Below are positions 58,145 through 64,000 of a DNA stretch of 64,000 nucleotides, piece by piece (the first letter of the stretch is position 1; every line of letters begins with the position of its first letter). Made by a program: the position numbers and the translations under genes. Source of the DNA: Drechmeria coniospora (Eukaryota > Ascomycota > Sordariomycetes > Hypocreales > Ophiocordycipitaceae); the NCBI RefSeq assembly GCF_001625195.1, contig NC_054389.1, positions 8,738,520 through 8,802,519 on the forward strand. The letters are read 5' to 3'. Under the pieces are notes generated by a model. That model was given only the letters and a program-made list of their open reading frames with translations. It made no database searches and had not been told where the DNA came from.

Positions 58145-59645
58145 AGCTTCTCCTCCTTGTGTGGTGGAGACGGCGAGGAAAGCGAAGATCGACAGGTCAA
58201 ACGAAGCGCAGCCACGTGCACACGCTCGCACCAATCCAGGCGCTCTGCGGAGGGGGAGTCGCGCTCGCAATCCTGCTGCTGCCACTGTGCTGTAAGCTGC
58301 AGCTCGGGTACCGGCCTGTCGTGATGGTTGTTTGGCTGGTGGTTGTTTGGAGTCCAGTCGTTGGTCGCTGAGGTTGCACGAGGTTAACGGCGACGCAAGA
58401 GTCAGACACCGGGCATTATAGACTATGGGTGATCTGCACCACCACGAGACGATTATGCGGTGAAGGGTGGGAATGAGTTGTCGGGAAAGGATGTGAGCTG
58501 AGGACTGCAGCGAAAGAATGGAGAGAAAGAGAAAGAGAAAGAATTAAGGAAAAGGGGAGAACGGGGAAGGGGGGGGGGGGGGGGGGGGGGGTAATAGAAG
58601 GAAATGCAGCTCCCCCAGGCCACCTCGTGATGGCAGCAAACCGGCTAGAGGAGGGGGGGGGGGGGGCATGCAATCAGGCCCAAAGTGGGTGACAGAAAAA
58701 GAGGATCCGCATATTAGCATACAGAAGACATACTTACTCTAACGCATCGACCAAATTGAGTGCTGCTGCTGAAAATACAAGCAACAAAACCGGCTATGTT
58801 CTATGGAGTAAATCCAGCAACCAACAGTCATATAAATCAATTAGTTACAATTCCCATCACTGAACCTGGCGACGGAGGTGCAACAAGGGTAATGCAACAT
58901 GCCTCTTTTGTCCAAGGTTTTTTTGGCCCCGCCCCCCCCCCCCCCCCCCTCCCCTCTCCCCCTTTCTCCTCCTCTCCTCCCCACCACCCTCTTCGCAGTT
59001 GATCCAGCAGAAATGCTTATTAGTGACATCGCACCCCCCCCCCCCCCCCCCCAGCCTCCCATCCCGCGTAGGCAATTGCAGGTTGACGCATCACCCACGC
59101 CGACTATGCTGACCGTGTTGAGTGTCAAGCATGCCGTCGGCGGCTCCATGAGGACGACAGGTGCAAAGGTGATAGAACTGGTGTACAATGCATGGTGGCA
59201 ATCGTGTATTGTTTTCATCATCCAGCGCTGATCATAGCGCGCTCTGGCAGATCTATTGCAGCGGGTAAAAGCCTGTCGTGAGGCAAGAATGCAACGCTCT
59301 CCCGCATATCTTCTCCAAGCCTGTCTGTCCATTTGCCATGCCATGCCGTCTTTGTCGTACATGTGAAAAGCGACTGCAAGCCCTGCCATGAGTGCACAGA
59401 GGACTATCTAAACCCCCTCTGCGAACCCCCCAACCAACCGTAGACTATTCAGCAGATCTAACTTGTACAAGTCCTGGAGCATCTGAACATAGCGATGCGT
59501 CATTCGTCGGCGTCGTATCTCGTTACCGTATACCATCACTTCCCACCGTTGTGCGGCCGGCGACGCTCTCTTCCGGCCGCTTCTGTCCGTTGGGGTGGCG
59601 TAAAAAGAATGGGTGAGTCTCGCTTGGGCCTCGCAGGTGGTAATC
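58145..59645. other. Intergenic, RNase H1 promoter side / TAD3 3' side
   Basis: No gene was recognised. The spacer holds the RNase H1 promoter and four long G/C homopolymer tracts. Small frames across them are products of the homopolymers. Confidence 0.65.
58568..59052. repeat. Four G/C homopolymer tracts in G-G-C-C order
   Basis: Runs of G near 58568-58592 and 58652-58667 are followed, 260 bp on, by runs of C near 58932-58948 and 59034-59052. The opposite orientation means the pairs are complementary. Exact lengths are likely to be polymorphic or affected by sequencing. Confidence 0.85.
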
Positions 59646-60991
59646 CTAAACATGAGTGGTCGGGTCGACGAGAGGCAATTCGGCTACGCCCTCACGCTCC
59701 CACTCCCACGCCAGCAAGCTCCAGTTGAGCTCCCGGCGCCAAAAGAGCCCCAAGCCTCGTCCACCTCCGTCGGGGCGGTCATCGGAGCTTAACCCGCCCG
59801 TACGGGGCATGTGGTTGCAAAACACGACCTTGCCCATTCTTGAGTGCAGTATGCCCATGGAGCAGGCCACGCAGGGCTCGTGCGTGACGTACAGCTCAAG
59901 CCCATGGCAGAGGTAGCCTTCCTTGTTCGGATGCTCTTGGTGGAAGCACTCCGTCTCTAGTTCCAGCAGGGGTCGGTCCTGGAACGCGTTGTACTCGAGG
60001 TTGGGGTACGCAAACTCGAGACCGGCGGCCCGACGTTCGTGCCGGACGAGCTTCTGGGCGACCATGCTGATGGCCCGCAGGACGCAGTGAGTCATGGTGT
60101 TGTTGGGGATCCCCAGACCGAACTCCTGATGCCAGCGGGCATCCCCGGCGAGGCCAATCACCTCGGCACCATCTTCGCCTCGCTGGACGATGACGGCGCC
60201 CATGGCTTCGCCGATGCCGGCCCGCTTCGCCTGCAAGGCCACGCGATGGGCGAGAGCCATGAAGATGGATCCGTCGTCCTTGATCTCGTCTGTGCCGCGT
60301 CCGACCATGCTAGGATGAGGGCCCAACGGGTTGTTCTTACGGTACACGGTCGGCCAAAACTGGGACGACCACATGGCTGCCTGTATCTGTGACGTCGGCG
60401 CCAGCAGAGGGATGGGGATCGTGGCAACGAAGACACCATCCTCGAGCCCTTCCACCCGGGACAGGCTCTGGACGATTTCTTCCTTGTCGAATCCCTTGAC
60501 CTCGCCAACGATGATGTAGATCCAGGCAGACTTGGCCGTATGGATCTGGCGTCCGGCAGCGGTGTCGTTCATGAGCTGCGTCTTGATGTGCGCCGGCAGA
60601 TCCGACGGCTTTGCGCAGGTACGAAGATGAGGCAGGGGGTTAGCGCTGCCTTCAGGTCTCAGTGCGCGCAAGACTCTACATCGTCGTCCGATCAGCAATC
60701 GAGCGACGGTGCGCGCGCCATGGTCAGTCAAGGAAGGGGTCTGACGTACGAGATTACATCGTTGGCCGACTTTGTCGGGGCCCTTGTGATGTAGGCTGCA
60801 GATATCGTGTGATCCTGCCGGACCTCCTGTGTGGTCTTTAGGGGAATCAAGACGCCTCGTCGGCGGTGGACTTCCTTGAGGTCATCGGTCAAGGGGTTGG
60901 GTGCGATCCCTACAAATTGATAGGGCCGTGCCTCTCCCGAAGTCGAATCGACGGCCAGCCTGCCAACACTCGCGCAGCAGTTGTCTTCCAT
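59646..60991 (-). CDS. TAD3: tRNA A34 deaminase non-catalytic subunit Tad3 (ADAT3)
   Basis: With Tad2 it forms the heterodimer that converts adenosine to inosine at the tRNA wobble position. Exons are 60750..60991 and 59646..60675, giving 423 aa. The 74-nt intron has GTACGT, a CTGAT branch and GATGTAG, joining KSANDVIS to VLRALRPEGSANPLPH. The motif HLRTCAKPSDLPAHIK is typical of the family. The deaminase domain keeps the zinc ligands His277 (MTHCVLRAI) and PCVAC (Cys349, Cys352), but Val279 replaces the catalytic Glu of the HxE motif, as expected for Tad3. The C-terminus has GLGLFWRRELNWSLLAWEWE, also diagnostic. The start at 60991 gives MEDNCCASVGRL. An in-frame start at 60731 lies in the intron and is not used. 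Confidence 0.94.
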
Positions 60992-61917
60992 CTTGTCGGA
61001 GCGTGCGGCGTGTCGATCGGTCGTGATGCGAGGTGCGGGGTGTGAGGTGCGAGGTGCCGCGGGCAGACGGCTACCGCGGCAGCAAGAAATAGGGACGGTG
61101 CCCGGTCAAGGGCACAGGATGCCTATCAGTGGATCTGCAGATGATGATGATGGCTAGTGAGACTCCAAAAATCTTCGATGACAGGCAGCACGACGACGCG
61201 TGTCGTGGTTTGGACCAAAGTGAAGCTGGACGGGACGAAACGGGTGGAGAGTCGGGGCGATGGGGGAAGCAACTCGGGACAAGAGACAGCGTCAGATTCG
61301 ATCGACTCGCTCTGGCACCTGGGAGCGGTAGGGTTCGAGCTGGATGCGACGGAAGCTGGATCCCATCACCGTCCTGCCCGGCTAGTTCTAGGACGGGCGG
61401 TTGTGGGATCGGCAGGTACCAGCAAGGAATGCGGAAAGTCCGATTGATTGAATTTTGCCTCGCAATCTGATGTTGGTCTCGTCTCGTCGCACGGTCGGAA
61501 AATCGGAGGTGGCTCCCAGCTGAATGGAGGATGAGGATGACCCGTCGTTCAACCAACGAAACTCAATGCCGGCTTGCCAGCGTCGAGATTATTTTCGCGA
61601 TAACGGCACTGATAATGCCATGGGTGGATACGATGGAAGGACGGGGTAGGGGCTCCATGACCCAAACGTACTTTGGTGCGTCAAACGCAGGTGTACTTAC
61701 TTGTATAGTAGTGAGTATCAATGGGGCAAACTTATTGTACCAGAGCCATAAGGCGTAATGTAATGTACTACTCCGTACGGAGTCCTTAATAGTATTATTA
61801 TCACTGTGCGCAGTACTCCGTAAAGTTCCCCAACTGAGAAGCCATGAGCAACAGACATTGCGCTGACGTAATGTACTCTTGACGAAGATCGGCCGCAACG
61901 AGGAGAAATATCATATC

Positions 61918-61933
61918 TACGGAGTACTCCGTA
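61918..61933. promoter_or_regulatory. Perfect 16-nt palindrome containing CGG-N6-CCG
   Basis: TACGGAGTACTCCGTA is a perfect inverted repeat with CGG triplets in the spacing bound by Ppr1/UaY-type Zn(II)2Cys6 factors. The palindrome is seen directly. A regulatory role is a guess, because the same word is dispersed through non-coding DNA here. Confidence 0.35.
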
Positions 61934-63710
61934 AGTACATGTTGCAGGTGTTTACGAAGTACACTAAGTACAGTACTCACTGTACATTTGCATGCAAGTA
62001 CAGTACGGATTAAGTTAGCACTTAGGTGTTGAGTATTAACTTACTTGACCCGGAAAAAAAACCGCGATCAACCGTTCAGCTTGTGCGGTTACTCCTCCCA
62101 GGCCAACGGTGGAACACCTGAAAACACGTTGCACGTGCATTTCGACAATGGCGAAAAAATCAGGAGCTCTAGATAAACTGGCCATAGAAAGCATATACTT
62201 CACTCACTTCCGGTTCGATGTGGAATTTCTGTGTTCTTCTTTTGACGCTTTGTGTTGGATTGGTCTATCATGAATGTAATCCGCAGGTACTACTGCAAAT
62301 TTTGGTTGCTCTGAGGAATTCTTAATCGGAATCTTACGGAAAATGGCCGTGGCTGGTTATTCTTGGTACTGACTGCTCACGCTCACCATCATACTTGCTG
62401 TACAGTACTTGTACGGAGTAGTAGGTAATAGACAAAAGTACTAACAGAGTTAGACCGGGTACTCAGCACTCAAGTAGTTGCACTTGTAAATTCAATATAC
62501 AGTATTGTATACACTTCACATGAACATGGAATACCAGGACTTAAAGAGACGTCTGCTTGGCACTACCGTACATGCAAGATTACTTAAGCGAACAAGTCAA
62601 AGTACTTGTGAGTTATACATGTATGGAGTTTCTCAGTGCCAATACAGCGACTCCAGGTATCAAATTGCTGGATCTACTGAATAATGCCAGTGCAAGTACA
62701 CGGACGCCTAAGTAGGTAAGTAGTTCGCATCACCTTCAGTTGAATGTGCATGTATCCCAATGCAGTAACAGTCTCGATCTGCCGAGAGGGAGGGAACAAC
62801 TCAGGGAAGTACTAGTACTCACTCAGTGGTTGAGTGGTTGAAAATGCGCAACCGTGCACCTAACACTCACTTAGTTGTACATGTATTGTACTGTACTTGT
62901 GCAAATACATGTACTGTAGGCGTAAGTAAGTTCTACGGGAACTCGAACAAGCACAGCTACTGTACGGAGCACATGGGGGTGATACTACCTTGTAAGTACC
63001 TACACGGCGTACTAAGTCAGTATACTTACTCCGTACAGCAAGTAGGCGTTAGTACAGTAAGTAAGTACTGTAATAAGTACTCCGTATTTGTACAATACTT
63101 AGATGTACACCTACTCCGTGCGGAGTACTTGTATTACTACAACGCTAGTAGTTATAATTCTTTAATTATGAGTACAGTGCATGCTTGTAGGAAAGTAGGT
63201 GTACATGTACTTACAGTACGGAGTACAGCAGTTCTAGTTCTATGCTAATAAGTATGCATGCATGCGTGCTCATACATGTGCAGGGTATCATGGCCCGAAC
63301 TGGTACCGGAAAACTTGCATCCACTAGCCCGTAATCTTTGTCCCCCATCAGCGACAAGGATCCTCACACGTGGGTCGAGTCACTCGATTGGGGCGACATC
63401 GGAGGTTCTAGTGGCTTGAAGATACTTACCAGGAAGAGCTAGTACTAGCGGCGGGTACGACGAGTTCGCAGCACTTCTCCGTACATGTACATGTACTCCC
63501 TACAACTGCTTAAGTACAGTAGAAGTAAGTAAGTACTCCGTACCTACTTACCAGTACTCCGTACTTTCTCCACACATGTGCCACAAATGTGCAGGCCGGG
63601 GTACTTACTTACTTGTACCTCCTTGTACAAGTTTATGTACCATTAGCAGTATTTCATGCCTGCCAATCCATCTACTTAGTTGTACTGCAAGTATGCTTGC
63701 AATAACTAAA

Positions 63711-63814
63711 ACAGAGCAAAGTTCAACTACACAGCACCAGCAAACCCAGAGGAACGGGCAAACGAAGCTGCGAGGGATTGGGATGCCGAGATGCGCATTG
63801 AAGAAGACTTACGG
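63711..63814 (+). other. Possible exon of an unidentified gene at the right edge
   Basis: After a plausible AATAACTAAAACAG acceptor, an open stretch reads NPEERANEAARDWDAEMRIE in one frame and ends at an ACG|GTGAGC donor. The composition is protein-like, unlike the surrounding GTAC-rich DNA. I do not recognise the protein, and the following exon could not be joined cleanly: the acceptor near 63874 puts this frame into a stop. It could be an exon of a gene beyond the window or chance. Confidence 0.25.
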
Positions 63815-64000
63815 TGAGCAAGTTTAAAACCATCAGTAGTCGCACACCCCGCGGAGCCACTCCGTGACCGAAAATAGTACGTGACCAGTTTTACGACAAG
63901 AAACACCTTGGCCAAGTTAGAGCAGTCCATTCGACGGGGATGCACTCGCATCCTTACTCGTACTTGCGTAGGTGCAGCGAATACGTGTGTTTTTCTCGCA

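Larger units (their letters stand above)
60992..64000. other. Right-end intergenic DNA upstream of TAD3
   Basis: It contains the TAD3 promoter and leader (about 61.0-61.6 kb), then AT-richer DNA dense in GTAC words and TACGGAGTA palindromes from 61.7 to 63.7 kb. One exon-like stretch near the right edge is described separately. No complete gene was recognised. Confidence 0.6.

Noticed and set aside
58145..58285. N-terminal extension of RNase H1 resembling a mitochondrial presequence (Arg-rich, no acidic residues at first)
   Set aside because: The extension is open but begins with GTG, with no in-frame ATG upstream. A non-AUG start cannot be supported from sequence alone.

Overview
The window is nuclear DNA of a filamentous ascomycete, most likely a sordariomycete of the order Hypocreales. 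The main evidence is a VeA-type velvet regulator (a Pezizomycotina family), short spliceosomal introns with GTACGT/GTGAGT donors and CTAAC/CTGAC branch points, GC-rich exons, and protein versions that match filamentous-fungal homologues. Class and order are inferred from protein resemblance recalled from memory; no database was searched.

Twelve protein genes have a recognisable family or a convincing exon structure, and a thirteenth is a single-exon gene of unknown function. From left to right they are: the 5' end of glutamate synthase GLT1 (minus, cut by the left edge), APC/C subunit APC15 (plus), ER-Golgi SNARE BET1 (minus), H2A.Z chaperone CHZ1 (minus), ER membrane complex subunit EMC10 (minus), a PHO80-like cyclin (minus), armadillo protein VID28/GID5 (plus), velvet regulator VeA (plus), an unknown basic/His-rich protein (plus), membrane-tethered transcription factor MGA2/SPT23 (minus), an NHA1-type Na+/H+ antiporter (minus), RNase H1 (minus) and tRNA A34 deaminase subunit TAD3 (minus). 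I worked out exon structures by hand from splice sites, branch points, reading phase and family knowledge. Each spliced frame divides by three.

The genes are housekeeping or global-regulatory and do not form one pathway. They cover nitrogen assimilation (GLT1), cell cycle and phosphate/CDK signalling (APC15, PHO80-like), secretory pathway and ER (BET1, EMC10, MGA2), chromatin (CHZ1), regulated proteolysis (VID28), development and secondary metabolism (VeA), ion homeostasis (NHA1-like) and nucleic-acid maintenance (RNH1, TAD3). No secondary-metabolite cluster, transposon, rRNA, tRNA or CRISPR array was identified.

Most of the window is non-coding. About 5.9 kb separates GLT1 from APC15, 3.6 kb lies before VID28, 17.8 kb separates VID28 from VeA, 4.3 kb separates MGA2 from the antiporter, and about 3 kb follows TAD3. 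These stretches are crowded with GTAC-rich short palindromes built on TACGGAGTA/TACTCCGTA. The 17.8-kb desert also carries at least seven unrelated minisatellites (unit lengths 12, 12, 14, 17, 18, 22 and 30 nt) and a diverged direct duplication. The most unusual signals are that palindrome family, whose full form contains CGG-N6-CCG; the clustered minisatellites; several introns that are multiples of three without stops and so hide inside long open frames; and a 13-nt microexon with a GC donor in CHZ1.
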